Shown here piece by piece: positions 10,426 to 19,420 of a stretch of DNA of 64,000 nt (the first letter of the stretch is position 1; each line of letters starts with the position of its first letter). The notes under the pieces were generated by a model, which saw only the letters and a list, made by a program, of their open reading frames with translations, had not been told where the DNA came from and did not search any database. The position numbers and the translations under genes were made by a program. Source of the DNA: Streptacidiphilus anmyonensis (GTDB lineage Bacteria; Actinomycetota; Actinomycetes; Streptomycetales; Streptomycetaceae); assembly GCF_000787855.1 (NCBI RefSeq), contig NZ_BBPQ01000002.1:211349-275348 (forward strand), given 5' to 3'.

Positions 10426-11928
10426 ATGGCCGACCACGAGCACGACCCCACCGATGCCGACCGGCTGGCCGCCCTCGGCTACCGCCAGGAGCTGAGACGC
10501 AGCCTGAGCGTGCTCGGCAACATCTCCATGGGCTTCGCCGTGGTCTCGCCCGTCGTCGGGCTCTACGCCGCCGCGCAGGTCGGGATGAGCATCGCGGGCG
10601 GGGCGTGGATCTGGGCGCTGCCGCTGTGCCTGCTCGGGCAGTGCCTGGTGGTGGCCGTGTACTCGGAGCTCGCCTCGCAGTGGCCGCTGGCGGGAGGGGC
10701 CTACCAGTGGAGCCGGCGGCTGGCGAGCCCGGCCGTCGCCTGGCTGAGCGGCTGGATGTGGCAGTTCGCGGTGATGTTCGGCAACACCACCGTCGCCTAC
10801 CTCGCCTCGCCCTGGCTCTTCTCGCTCTTCGGGGCCGTCCCGACGCCCACCGAGCAGGTGCTGGCCTCGGTCGGCTTCATGCTCTTCTGCACCTTCGTCA
10901 ACGCCTACGGCATCGACTTCCTGCGCTGGTTCGTCAGCCTCGGCATCGCCGCCGAGGCGGTCGCGTCCGTCGTGGTCGGGTTCACCCTGCTGCTGGTCTT
11001 CCGGCAGCACGGCTTCTCGCTGCTGACCGACTTCCTGCACGCCCCGGCCGGGCTCGGCGTCAGCGACACCGGCGCGCTGCTCGCCGCCGTGGCCGTCGCG
11101 GGCTGGGCGTTCATCGGCTTCGACGCCTGCGTCTCGACGGCCGAGGAGACCAAGGACGCGGCCCGGCAGGTGCCGAAGGCGATGTGGTGGTCGCTGCTCA
11201 GCGTCGGACTGGTGGTGATCCTCAACGCGATCTCGGTCGAGCTGGCCCATCCGGACCCGGCCGACGTCGTCTCCGGCAAGGACCTCGACCCGGTGACCAC
11301 GGCCGTCACCCACGCGTTCGGCGGCTGGGCCGACAAGCCTTTCGTCGTGGTCGTCCTGGTCAGCTTCACCGCCTGTCTGATGGCCTCCCAGGGCGGGGCC
11401 GCGCGCGGGCTCTACTCCCTCGCCCGCGACGACGTCTTCCCGTTCTCGCGCCACGTCCGCAAGGTCAACAGGCACAAGGCGCCGATCGGCGGCCTGGTCG
11501 CCGCGACGCTGATCAGTTGCGCCGCGCTGCCGCTGGGCCTGAGCACCTCGGCCATGGGCAGCCTGATCACCTTCGGCAGCGCGGCCACCTTCGTGCCGTT
11601 CTTCCTGCTCAGCCTCGTCGCGCTGGTCGCGCGGCTGCGCGGGGTGTGGAAGCCGGCCGGCGCGGTCGGCTACGGACGCCTCGGCACCCCGCTCAACCTG
11701 CTCGCGGTGCTGTGGACGGGATTCGAGGTGGTCAACATCTGCTGGCCGCGCAGCATCCTCGCTCCGGCGGGAGCGCCCTGGTACCAGATCTGGGCCGCCG
11801 TCCTCGGCGTCGGCACGGTCGCCCTCGCGGGCGGCGCCTACCTGCTGGCACGCCGCCCCGACCGCCGCATGCGCGACGGGGACCAGGACCGCCCCCTGGG
11901 CGACGAGTTGGCCCCCGCCGTGCTGTAG
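10426..11928 (+). CDS. APC-family amino acid permease
   Basis: 500 aa integral membrane transporter with about 12 TM segments, of the amino acid-polyamine-organocation superfamily. The N-terminal signature ELRRSLSVLGNISMGFAVVSPVVGLYA and the first-helix pattern followed by SELASQWPLAGGAYQWSRR are typical of the GABA/choline-type (ACT) subgroup. The FDACVSTAEETKDAARQVPKAMWWS loop is the family hallmark. Substrate not assignable. GGAGG nine bases before the ATG. A TetR gene and operator lie directly upstream; regulation by it is likely. Confidence 0.9.
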   Translation: MADHEHDPTDADRLAALGYRQELRRSLSVLGNISMGFAVVSPVVGLYAAAQVGMSIAGGAWIWALPLCLLGQCLVVAVYSELASQWPLAGGAYQWSRRLASPAVAWLSGWMWQFAVMFGNTTVAYLASPWLFSLFGAVPTPTEQVLASVGFMLFCTFVNAYGIDFLRWFVSLGIAAEAVASVVVGFTLLLVFRQHGFSLLTDFLHAPAGLGVSDTGALLAAVAVAGWAFIGFDACVSTAEETKDAARQVPKAMWWSLLSVGLVVILNAISVELAHPDPADVVSGKDLDPVTTAVTHAFGGWADKPFVVVVLVSFTACLMASQGGAARGLYSLARDDVFPFSRHVRKVNRHKAPIGGLVAATLISCAALPLGLSTSAMGSLITFGSAATFVPFFLLSLVALVARLRGVWKPAGAVGYGRLGTPLNLLAVLWTGFEVVNICWPRSILAPAGAPWYQIWAAVLGVGTVALAGGAYLLARRPDRRMRDGDQDRPLGDELAPAVL

Positions 11929-11950
11929 TCCACCGGAAGGGCCGGCCCCG

Positions 11951-12625
11951 TCAGCGTCGTGTGCCGCAGTGGGGGCAGAACGCGGCGCCCTGAGGCACGT
12001 CGCCGTGGCAGGACGCGCAGGCGTCCTGCCCGCCGAGCCGGTGGCCGCAGGCGGGACAGAAGTTGGCGCCGTGGGTCTCGGTGTGGCACTGCGGGCAGAC
12101 CAGTTGGAACGGGCGGTCCAGGTCGTACTGTGCGCCCTGGCTGCCGCCCAGGTCGTACGCGCGTGAGGTGGCCGCGTCGTTCAGCCCGCGCTGCTGGGCC
12201 GCCGCGACCTCGGCGGCGGTGTCGGGCGCACAGCCGTGGCACAGGCCCTGGGCCGTGCTGAAGCACCGCTCGCAGACGTAACTCGTGCACCGGGCGCAGC
12301 GGTTGAAGTGCCCCTGGGCGTCCGCGATGGCCCGCCGGAAGGCGGCGTCCTTCGCCGGACCCCAGTTGGCGCCGACCAGCCCGTCCAGCGCCGCGGACGC
12401 CTCGCTGCCGGCCCGGCCGAGCGCGCCCCAGGCGCTGCCCACGGCCTTGTCCAGCCAGCCGGAGACCCGGCCGCTGGCGTACGGCTGGAACGCGGAACGC
12501 CAGGTGTCATGGCAGCGTGAGCAGCCGAACTCGAACTGGAAGCCCGCACCGGTGCCGTACTGCTGGCACAGGTCGTGGTAGTTGTTGCTGAAGTAGATCT
12601 CGCCCGGCGAGTTCTGGCCGTTCAT
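11951..12625 (-). CDS. Multi-zinc-ribbon hypothetical protein
   Basis: 224 aa. It contains repeated CxxC pairs consistent with several zinc ribbons: GCSRCHDTW near the N-terminus, CARCTSYVCERC followed by CHGC in the middle, and two C-terminal double-ribbon pairs (CPQCHTET...CPACGHRL and CASCHGDV...CPHCGTRR). No enzymatic domain. The N-terminus (GEIYFSNNYHDLCQQYGTGAGFQFEFG) looks globular. I chose ATG 12625 because upstream residues to 12709 are Arg-rich and unlike protein. Function unknown; the zinc ribbons suggest protein-protein contacts. Confidence 0.75.
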   Translation of the reverse strand: MNGQNSPGEIYFSNNYHDLCQQYGTGAGFQFEFGCSRCHDTWRSAFQPYASGRVSGWLDKAVGSAWGALGRAGSEASAALDGLVGANWGPAKDAAFRRAIADAQGHFNRCARCTSYVCERCFSTAQGLCHGCAPDTAAEVAAAQQRGLNDAATSRAYDLGGSQGAQYDLDRPFQLVCPQCHTETHGANFCPACGHRLGGQDACASCHGDVPQGAAFCPHCGTRR

Positions 12626-12730
12626 CCCTGTTCGCCCCCTCCACTGAACCGGCGCACACTGTGGCACACGCGCTCGGACGGGGGCCAGTTCCGTTCGCGC
12701 GGAAACCACCTGACCAGGCGGCTGCGGACG

Positions 12731-13873
12731 TCAACGGGCGGGCGCTGGCGGGCGCGAGGGCGCAAGCCACAGCCGCAGCCGTCGGCTGAGCGGACGCTCG
12801 ACCAGTCGGTGCACCAGCCAGGCGGCCACCAGCATCACCGCGACGAGCGCCGGCAGCAGCACCGCGGCCGGGACCCGGCCGTGCAGCCGCTCGATGACCG
12901 TCCAGCCGATCTCCTCGTGCAGCAGGTAGAGCGGGTAGGTCAGCGCACCGGCGGTGACCAGCCAGCGGCGGTTGAGGAAGCCCAACCGGCCCAGGGCGAC
13001 CGCCAGCAGCACGCCGTAGCAGGCGGTCATGACCGTGACGCCCACCGGCCAGGTCAGGGTCATGTGCGCGGACCAGCTGCCCTCCTCGCGCAGCAGCCCG
13101 ACGAGCTGATGCTGTGCCAGCAGCCAGGACATCGCCAGCATCAGCCACAGCAGCGGGCTCGGCCGGAAGCGGTACATCAGGAAGACGACGATCCCGCCGA
13201 CGAAGTACGGCGCGTAGTCCGGCTGGCAGAGCGTCACCAGCAGCGGGACGCCGGAGGCCGGCGCCAGCACCGAGGCCAGCAGCCAGATCGCGCAGAAGGC
13301 GAGCACCCGCTGGTAGGTCAGCCCCATCAGCACCACGACGGAGAAGAGCAGATAGAACCGCGCCTCCGCCCAGAGCGACCAGTAGACCGGATCCACGTGC
13401 GGGACGCCCAACGGCTCGTGAAGCATCGTCAGGTTCGTCAGGATCCGGTCCCCCGTCATGGTGCGGTCGCCGGTCGCCCACAGCACGGCGGCCGTCAGCA
13501 GGACGCAGCACCAGAACGCCGGATAGAGCCGCACCACGCGGGAGACCGCGAAGTCCCGCACGGAACGGCCCCAGCAGGACATGCAGATGACGAAACCGCT
13601 GAGCAGGAAGAAGAACTCGACCCCGAGCCAGCCGTAGGAGGCGATCGGGTGCAGCGTCGGAAAGACCGACGCCACGTCCTGCCCCCAGGCGCCGTTCGAC
13701 CCGGCGTGGTCGTAACCGGCGTAGTGGAACACCACCACCATCAGCGCGGCGACCAGACGCAGCCCGTCGAGCGCGTAGAGCCGCGGCCGTCTCGCCCCGA
13801 GCACGATCCGCGGGGTCGAGGGGGCGACGACGGGCGTCGCGGGCGGCTCTTCGACGACGGCAGACCGGGGCAA
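12731..13873 (-). CDS. Acyltransferase-3 family membrane protein
   Basis: 380 aa, about 10 TM segments. It has the acyltransferase-3 (OafA/YrhL) hallmarks: LDGLRLVAALMVVVFHYAGY with the conserved His, FFLLSGFVI, RVVRLYPAFW, and SLWAEARFYL with the conserved Glu. Such proteins O-acylate sugars of polysaccharides, glycopeptides or macrolides. The start is a TTG at 13873 with AGGAAGAGAG upstream. No glycosyltransferase is adjacent, so the acceptor is unknown. Confidence 0.88.
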   Translation of the reverse strand: MPRSAVVEEPPATPVVAPSTPRIVLGARRPRLYALDGLRLVAALMVVVFHYAGYDHAGSNGAWGQDVASVFPTLHPIASYGWLGVEFFFLLSGFVICMSCWGRSVRDFAVSRVVRLYPAFWCCVLLTAAVLWATGDRTMTGDRILTNLTMLHEPLGVPHVDPVYWSLWAEARFYLLFSVVVLMGLTYQRVLAFCAIWLLASVLAPASGVPLLVTLCQPDYAPYFVGGIVVFLMYRFRPSPLLWLMLAMSWLLAQHQLVGLLREEGSWSAHMTLTWPVGVTVMTACYGVLLAVALGRLGFLNRRWLVTAGALTYPLYLLHEEIGWTVIERLHGRVPAAVLLPALVAVMLVAAWLVHRLVERPLSRRLRLWLAPSRPPAPAR

Positions 13874-13967
13874 AGCGCTCTCTTCCTACTCGACCCCGGC
13901 ATATTACTACGCGGTAACGAACCTCTTCACAGCGGGCTCCCAGCGGCCGGCCACGCGTCGAACGCGA

Positions 13968-15671
13968 CTACCTGCCCTGGGACTTGGCCTTGTACGCCGC
14001 CTTGCGCGCCATCTTCGCCACCGACTTGTCCGGATGCAGCTCCCCCACCGCCTCGAGAACGGCGCGGGTGTAGGTGTGGTCGACGCGCCACAGGTCCTCG
14101 AAGAAGCGGTCCGGGCCGTCCGGGCCAGGCAGCATCTCGACGAGCTCGCGCATCGCCTCCGCCTGGCCACCGGTGTCGATCAGCTGCGCGGCCAGCGCGT
14201 CCACCGTGGTCCACAGGACGGTGGCCCGCTCGGGCTGGGGCAGGTCCGTCGCGCCCAGCTCGGTGAGCCACGCACCGGCGATGCCGACCAGCTCCGGGTC
14301 GCCCAGCACCTCCCGCACCGCGGGCACCGCGGGCTCGCCGAGGCGGCGCAGCGCCACCTGGCAGTACAGCCGGCGGACCGGCGCGACGAGGTCGTCACCG
14401 CGCGCCGCCGCCAGCAGCTCGGCGGCGGCCGCCTGCGGCTCCTTGCCCTCGAGCCACTCGACGATCTCCTCCTCCGGCAGCACGTTCGCCGACTCGCAGA
14501 TGCCGCGCAGCAACTCCGCGGCGTCGCCCTGGGCGTGCGCGCCCACCAGCGGGGCGTCGATGCCGTCCTCCAGCAGCCACTCGCGGACGCCGAAGAGACC
14601 GAGGTCGGTCAGCCGGACGTGGCCGAACCGGTCGACCTCCTCCGGGTCCAGCTCCTCCAGCTCCACACCCTCGGCCGCGCCGTCCTCCTCGCTCTCCTCG
14701 AAGAGGCTGGGGTCGATCGGGCGGTAGTCGAGCATGCCGAGGTCGGCCAGCTCCTGGAGCATCGGGTCGAGCAGCACCATCGTCTCGGTGATCTCGCCGA
14801 GCAGCTCCTCAGTCGGGTCCTCGCCCTCAGGGACGACGAGCAGCGCGGCCAGCACACCGAGCGGCAGCGTCTGCTCGACCGGGGTGGGAGCCAGCGCCCG
14901 CGTCTCGTAGAGCACCTGGAGGGCGTCGTCGAGGAGACCCTGAGCCTCCTCGCGGGCCTCCTCCAGGCGCGCGTACTCCTCCTCCGACTCGTCCTCGGCC
15001 TCCAGCTCGTCGGCCGCGGACGCCGCGTCGGCCTCGTCCGCCTCGCCCGTCTCCTCGACGGAGGCCCCCGCCTCCTCGTCGTCCTCGTCCTCGTCCTCGC
15101 GCTGCGCGGCCTCGATGTCCTCGATGGCGGCCTCGACCGCCGTCTGCGCGATCACCGACGCGGCGGTCAACCAGGCGTCGAGGACGGCGTCCGGCTCGCC
15201 CGCCTCCAGCCGCGCCAGCTCCGGACCGGCGAGCGCGCGCTCGGGGGCGTCCTCGGCCGAGTCCGCGCCGGACTCCAGCACGATCAGCTCCAGGTCGACG
15301 GCGAGCGCCCAGGCCCGCTCGACCTCGGCGACGTCGTCCGGCTCCACGCCCATCGCGGCGGCCGCCTCGGCCGCCTGCTCCTCGGACAGCTCGCCCCACT
15401 CGTCCACCGGCTTGCCGTCGCCGACCCAGCGCGCCAGCTTCAGGGTGTGCCCGACCAGCGGCGCCGCCAGCGCGGACGCGGCCAGCTGCTCGGAGGGGGC
15501 CAACCGCACCGGCGGCACGAGGACGAGATCCTCCTCGTCCGTCGCGTCCGGGTCCGTCTCGTCGGCGTACTCCGCCACCGCACCGGCGCCGTACAGGGTC
15601 TCCAGATCGAGGTCGGCGGGCAGGGGCACACCCTCGCCGACGGGGCCGTCCTTACGACTGCGCGTTGCCAT
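13968..15671 (-). CDS. Acidic helical protein of unknown function
   Basis: 567 aa, strongly acidic. The central region (about residues 185-250) is a run of Glu/Asp (REDEDEDDEEAGASVEET and following), probably disordered. The N- and C-terminal parts are helical; the C-terminal segment has HEAT-like helical pairs (RRLGEPAVPAVREVLGDPELVGIAGAWLTELG) and ends with a basic tail KMARKAAYKAKSQGR. The ATG at 15671 (MATRSRKDG) was chosen because translation upstream degenerates to low-complexity Arg/Gln. Divergent from an MFS exporter. No family recognised. Confidence 0.75.
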   Translation of the reverse strand: MATRSRKDGPVGEGVPLPADLDLETLYGAGAVAEYADETDPDATDEEDLVLVPPVRLAPSEQLAASALAAPLVGHTLKLARWVGDGKPVDEWGELSEEQAAEAAAAMGVEPDDVAEVERAWALAVDLELIVLESGADSAEDAPERALAGPELARLEAGEPDAVLDAWLTAASVIAQTAVEAAIEDIEAAQREDEDEDDEEAGASVEETGEADEADAASAADELEAEDESEEEYARLEEAREEAQGLLDDALQVLYETRALAPTPVEQTLPLGVLAALLVVPEGEDPTEELLGEITETMVLLDPMLQELADLGMLDYRPIDPSLFEESEEDGAAEGVELEELDPEEVDRFGHVRLTDLGLFGVREWLLEDGIDAPLVGAHAQGDAAELLRGICESANVLPEEEIVEWLEGKEPQAAAAELLAAARGDDLVAPVRRLYCQVALRRLGEPAVPAVREVLGDPELVGIAGAWLTELGATDLPQPERATVLWTTVDALAAQLIDTGGQAEAMRELVEMLPGPDGPDRFFEDLWRVDHTYTRAVLEAVGELHPDKSVAKMARKAAYKAKSQGR

Positions 15672-15911
15672 CTTCCCGACCGTCCTTCGCACCTGGTGAC
15701 GCACAAACACCGCTCCTGACGCCGAGGGTAGTCCCTGGCGCGGCCGGGCGTCGTTTCCCTTGACGTGTGACCAGCACGTATCCTCCGCTGGGCTGAAGCG
15801 CACACCCACGCGCTGACGACCCGCACGCCCCCGCACGCCCGCTCCAACCGGACGGTGACCGGCACACCCCGCCGCAGCCGCCCGGAGCCCCGACGCCAGG
15901 AGAACCCTGCC

Positions 15912-17201
15912 ATGGCGGACCTGACCCCGGTCGGCACGCGTCTGACCGAGGCCCTGCTCCCTCTCGAACTCGCCCCGCGCGAACGCCTGCGCCTCCGCTC
16001 GCTGAGCCGCTGGAACGCACTGCGCGGCGTCCGTGTCGGTCTGACCGTCGCCGTCCTGCTGCTCCTGCTCATCGGCGCGAACCTGGCGACGCCCCTCTAC
16101 CCCGCGCTCCAGGCCCGCCTCGGCCTGACCCCGGTGGACACGACCGTCCTGTTCACGGTCTACGTCTTCGCGCTCGTCCCCGTCCTCGCCGCCGTCGGCC
16201 ACTGGTCCGACCAGCTGGGCCGACGGGCCCTGGTGCTGCCCGCCGTCGTGCTGGCCTCCGCCGGCGACCTGGTCTTCGCCTCCGCCTCGAGCCTCGGCGA
16301 GCTGGCGCTCGGCCGGGCCGTCCAGGGCATCGCCGTCGGCCTCGCCACCGGCGCGGCGGGCGCGGCCCTCGCCGACCTGCTGCCCGACCGCCCCTCCGTC
16401 GCCGCGAAGCTGACGCTGGCCGCGTCCGCCGGCGGCGTCGCCCTCGGCCCGCTGCTGGGCGCGGCGCTGGCGGGCGGCAAGGACCCGGTCGTCACCCCGT
16501 TCCTGCTGCACGCGATCGCCCTGTTGGCGCTGTGCGTGCCGCTGGCCCTGCTGCACCCGCGCTCCCCGGGCCACGACACGGTCGCGGCGCCCGCCGTCTC
16601 CCGCACCAGCCTGCGCCCGCGCGCGCTGAGCCTGCCGCGGCAGAGCCGCGGCGTCTTCCTGTTGGCGGCGGCGACGGGCTTCGTCTCCTACGCGGTCTTC
16701 GGCGTGTACCTCAGCCTGGCCCCGAGCTACGCGGCATCACTCCTGCACACCCGCGCGCCACTCGCGGGCGCGGGCGTGGCGGCCCTGCTGCTCGGCAGCT
16801 CGGCCGCGGCGCAGCTGCTCGCCCGTCCCACCCGCGCACGCGCCGTCCCGGCGCTGGGCATGACGGGCCTGGCCCTCGGCCTCGGCCTGGTCGTCCTCGC
16901 GGGCTTCGCGCACGTCCCGGCCCTGCTGTTCGCGGGCAGCGTGCTCGCGGGCGCGTCGCAGGGTCTCGCCTTCCGCGCGTTGTTCACGCGGGCGTCGGCG
17001 GCGTTGGAACCGGACCTGCGCGCCTCCCAGCTGAGCACCCTGTGGGTGGTCGTCTACCTGGGCAGCTCCCTGCCGATCATCGGGGTGGGCTTCCTGGCCC
17101 GCGCCTACGGGATCCTGCCCGCGTTCGCCACGTTCGCCGCGGTGGCGGCCACCGCCTGCCTCACCCTCGGCGCGGCGACGCTGCGCGCGCAGCGCGCTTG
17201 A
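15912..17201 (+). CDS. MFS transporter
   Basis: 429 aa with about 12 TM helices. The motif-A-like loop between TM2 and TM3 reads GHWSDQLGRRALVL, and the family-typical RAVQGIAVGLATGAAGAALADL follows in TM4-5. This is the drug/metabolite exporter type of major facilitator; the substrate is unknown. AGGAG (15898-15902) precedes the ATG at 15912. Its 3' end runs straight into a streptomycete-type intergenic repeat. Confidence 0.88.
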   Translation: MADLTPVGTRLTEALLPLELAPRERLRLRSLSRWNALRGVRVGLTVAVLLLLLIGANLATPLYPALQARLGLTPVDTTVLFTVYVFALVPVLAAVGHWSDQLGRRALVLPAVVLASAGDLVFASASSLGELALGRAVQGIAVGLATGAAGAALADLLPDRPSVAAKLTLAASAGGVALGPLLGAALAGGKDPVVTPFLLHAIALLALCVPLALLHPRSPGHDTVAAPAVSRTSLRPRALSLPRQSRGVFLLAAATGFVSYAVFGVYLSLAPSYAASLLHTRAPLAGAGVAALLLGSSAAAQLLARPTRARAVPALGMTGLALGLGLVVLAGFAHVPALLFAGSVLAGASQGLAFRALFTRASAALEPDLRASQLSTLWVVVYLGSSLPIIGVGFLARAYGILPAFATFAAVAATACLTLGAATLRAQRA

Positions 17202-17228
17202 GGGGCGCGGGGAACTGCGCGAGCAACC
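17202..17228 (+). repeat. Copy 1 of a GGGGCGCGGGGAACTGC repeat
   Basis: Begins GGGGCGCGGGGAACTGC and starts one base after the MFS stop codon. The same 21-bp core occurs inverted at 55023-55043, with a degenerate third copy at 54943. From memory this is a common streptomycete intergenic element found 3' of genes. Confidence 0.7.
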
Positions 17229-17279
17229 AACGCTATGCGGACGGCCCTGCGCGTGCGGGTTCTACCTCGCGTGGGATGG

Positions 17280-17312
17280 GGCGCCTCCCGGCCGAAGGCT
17301 GGGGGAGGCGCC
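17280..17312. terminator. Hairpin between convergent genes
   Basis: GGCGCCTCCC / GGGAGGCGCC, a 10-bp stem whose loop contains a nested GCC-GAA-GGC. It lies between the convergent MFS and DUF6343-like genes and probably ends both transcripts. The stem-loop sequence itself looks like a recurring streptomycete intergenic repeat. Confidence 0.55.
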
Positions 17313-17337
17313 GCACGGCGGAAGAGCAGCGCGCCCC

Positions 17338-17793
17338 TCACGACCGGTCCGACCGGTCCTCCCGGCGTCGCACGACGTCGCCGCGGACGACCCAGGGCCG
17401 GTCGTGACGCCAGGCGAGGCCCGCGCGGCGTTCCGCCGCCATGCGGGCGTGGATGACCAGCAGGTCCACCGCCGCGATCAGCGCCAGCACGGCGCAGACC
17501 GCGGCAAAGCCGATCCAGGTGTTCCGCGCCGCGACATCGCCCGGCTTGGCGACCGCCGCCATCCAGGAGAACAGCACCGCGCCCGCCGCGTAGACGGGGC
17601 CGAAGATGCCGGCCAGCATCCGCCGCGCGGGAAGATCGCTGAGCGCCGTGCTCGGCTCGCTGCCCGTGCGGGCGAGCCAGCGGCGGTGGGTCCGGACGTG
17701 GGTCCCACGCGCAGGCGTGGGCTGCACCCCAGCGGGGGTGAGCGCGGGGCGACCGGGACCGCCGTGGTGGACTCGGCCGAGAGCGAAGTGCAT
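17338..17793 (-). CDS. Small two-TM membrane protein, DUF6343-like
   Basis: Up to 151 aa. RTGSEPSTALSDLPARRMLAGIF resembles the start of the actinobacterial DUF6343 family. Two TM helices follow (FGPVYAAGAVLFSWMAAV and WIGFAAVCAVLALIAAVDLLV), then a short basic tail. The N-terminal ~45 residues are of low quality and the start is uncertain; a GTG about 25 codons downstream is possible. Function unknown. It lies downstream of the other membrane protein gene on the same strand. Confidence 0.55.
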   Translation of the reverse strand: MHFALGRVHHGGPGRPALTPAGVQPTPARGTHVRTHRRWLARTGSEPSTALSDLPARRMLAGIFGPVYAAGAVLFSWMAAVAKPGDVAARNTWIGFAAVCAVLALIAAVDLLVIHARMAAERRAGLAWRHDRPWVVRGDVVRRREDRSDRS

Positions 17794-17859
17794 GGCCGCC
17801 TCCTCCTCCGAGCCCCTACCCGCCGGACCGGGGCTCGAACACCCTCAGGAGCGGAGCCC

Positions 17860-18951
17860 TCAGTACCGCTCGACCGGGCGGCGGTCCTGCGGGCGGCGCG
17901 GCGGGATCGGCGTGGCCGGGAAGTCGCGCGGGCCGCTCCAGAGCGCGGGGACCGCGTCGGTCCACCGGGCGAGCTCGTAGACGATGCCCTCGTAGTTGAT
18001 CCGCCAGCCGCGGAAGTGCTGCCAGGCCTCGTCGACGGTGCGCTCCTTGGCGAAGCCCGTCGCGACGATCATCGCGACGGCCGCGTCGAACTCGGTGAAG
18101 GTGAGCCGGATCGGCGCGGACGGCTCCGGGTCCGGGTCGAACGGGACCCGCATCGTCCGGGCGATGTCGCGCAGCGAGCTGAAGCCCGCGCGCAGGACGA
18201 GCCGGGCCTCGGGTGGCGCGGACTTGGGCGCGATGGAGAGCTGGATCGCCGCCGCGTCCATCACCGCCAGCAGTGCGACGACCCAGCTGCGGGCGGGCCT
18301 CGGCGAGCGGAAGGAGAGCAGCAGCGGGTAGTTGGAGTGGCTTTCGCCGATGTCGGCGGCGAGCCGCTCCCAGTCGCGGTAGAGGCTGGGCAGGGCCGTC
18401 TGGGTGTCGACGAGCCACTGCCGCGCCAGCAGCTCGGGGCCCCAGGCGGGCTCGCCGGCCCGGGACTCCAGCAGCGTCACCTCCGTCTCGCGGCGGTTGT
18501 AGGCGCTGTACAGGGTCGGCAGGTAGGCGATCTGGAGCGCGATGACCAGCGGACCGCTGGCCGAGGCGAGGAAGTCCAGCCCGGAGAGCTTGAGCCGGGC
18601 CCCGCTGGCGAAGCCGAGGGTGAACAGGCTCGACCCCGCCTCCTGGAAGGCCGTGCCGAGGCTCAGCCCGGACGCGCCGTACAGCAGCAGCGAGTAGGCG
18701 ACGAGCATCCCGCCGAGCCAGGCGGTCAGCATGCCGAGCAGGACCAGCGGCGCGAGCCACGCCTGCGCGCGGTCCATGGCCCGGAAGGTGCCGAGCGGGG
18801 CGGCGGTCCAGCGCAGGACGGTGCGCAGCGACTTCGTGAGGCGGAAGACCAGGGCCGAGTACAGGCCCCGGGGCACCACCAGCGTCCGCAGCACGCTGCT
18901 GATCACGGTGGCGAGCAGCACGACGCCGAGGACGACGGAGAGAGACCTCAT
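17860..18951 (-). CDS. Polytopic membrane protein with ion-channel-like loop
   Basis: 363 aa. TM helices near residues 5-25, 65-90, and a pair at about 95-150. Between the last two, FQEAGSSLFTLGFASG looks like the pore loop of two-TM cation channels, although the canonical TVGYG filter is absent. The C-terminal ~200 residues are cytoplasmic and helical (RQWLVDTQTALPSLYRDWERL). No named family is recognised. It follows the suf operon on the same strand but a strong hairpin (18976-19009) separates them. Confidence 0.7.
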   Translation of the reverse strand: MRSLSVVLGVVLLATVISSVLRTLVVPRGLYSALVFRLTKSLRTVLRWTAAPLGTFRAMDRAQAWLAPLVLLGMLTAWLGGMLVAYSLLLYGASGLSLGTAFQEAGSSLFTLGFASGARLKLSGLDFLASASGPLVIALQIAYLPTLYSAYNRRETEVTLLESRAGEPAWGPELLARQWLVDTQTALPSLYRDWERLAADIGESHSNYPLLLSFRSPRPARSWVVALLAVMDAAAIQLSIAPKSAPPEARLVLRAGFSSLRDIARTMRVPFDPDPEPSAPIRLTFTEFDAAVAMIVATGFAKERTVDEAWQHFRGWRINYEGIVYELARWTDAVPALWSGPRDFPATPIPPRRPQDRRPVERY

Positions 18952-18975
18952 GAGTCACATTGTGTTGCAAACGCC

Positions 18976-19009
18976 ACGGGCGTGGGACTCCGCAGAGCCC
19001 CACGCCCGT
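18976..19009 (-). terminator. Terminator of the suf operon
   Basis: A perfect 11-bp stem ACGGGCGTGGG / CCCACGCCCGT with a 12-nt loop, 27 bases past the last suf-operon stop codon. On the minus strand the distal side reads into a TTTGC stretch. Confidence 0.75.
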
Positions 19010-19036
19010 TTCGGTACGACAAACCGCTGACGAACC

Positions 19037-19420
19037 TCAGACGTTGAAGCCGAGGGCCCGCAGCTGGTCGCGGCCGTCGTCGGTGATCTTGTCCGGGCCC
19101 CACGGCGGCATCCAGACCCAGTTGATCCGCAGGTCCTTGACCAGGCCGTCCGTCGCCGTCCGCGCCTGGTCCTCGATGACGTCGGTCAGCGGGCACGCCG
19201 CGGACGTGAGCGTCATGTCGACGGTGGCGACGTCGCCCTCGTCGATGTGGACACCGTAGATCAGGCCCAGGTTGACGACGTCGATGCCCAGCTCCGGGTC
19301 GACGACGTCCATCAGGGCCTCCATCAGGTCGTCGACCGCGACGGAGCCCTTGCTGACGCTCTCGAAGGACTCGGCCGCCGTCTCCTCCGGAGCGGCAGAC
19401 GTGTCGGTGGTCTCGCTCAT
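19037..19420 (-). CDS. SufT-like / MIP18-family Fe-S assembly factor
   Basis: 127 aa. After a disordered N-terminus (~30 residues) comes the DUF59 domain: VVDPELGIDVVNLGLIYGVHIDEGDV, the conserved DPE-motif, and TLTSAACPLTDVIEDQ with the conserved Cys. C-terminal WVWMPPWGPDKITDDGRDQLRALGF is the usual ending of the PaaD-like/SufT subgroup. It acts in cytoplasmic Fe-S cluster maturation. Its ATG overlaps the sufU stop (ATGA, 19417-19420), and AAGGAG lies seven bases upstream, so it is the last gene of the suf operon. Confidence 0.9.
   Translation of the reverse strand: MSETTDTSAAPEETAAESFESVSKGSVAVDDLMEALMDVVDPELGIDVVNLGLIYGVHIDEGDVATVDMTLTSAACPLTDVIEDQARTATDGLVKDLRINWVWMPPWGPDKITDDGRDQLRALGFNV

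Noticed and set aside
14034..15719. Long plus-strand open frame opposite the acidic protein gene
   Set aside because: It encodes Arg/Gly/Leu-rich low-complexity sequence with no motifs; the minus-strand frame has normal codon usage and a sensible protein.
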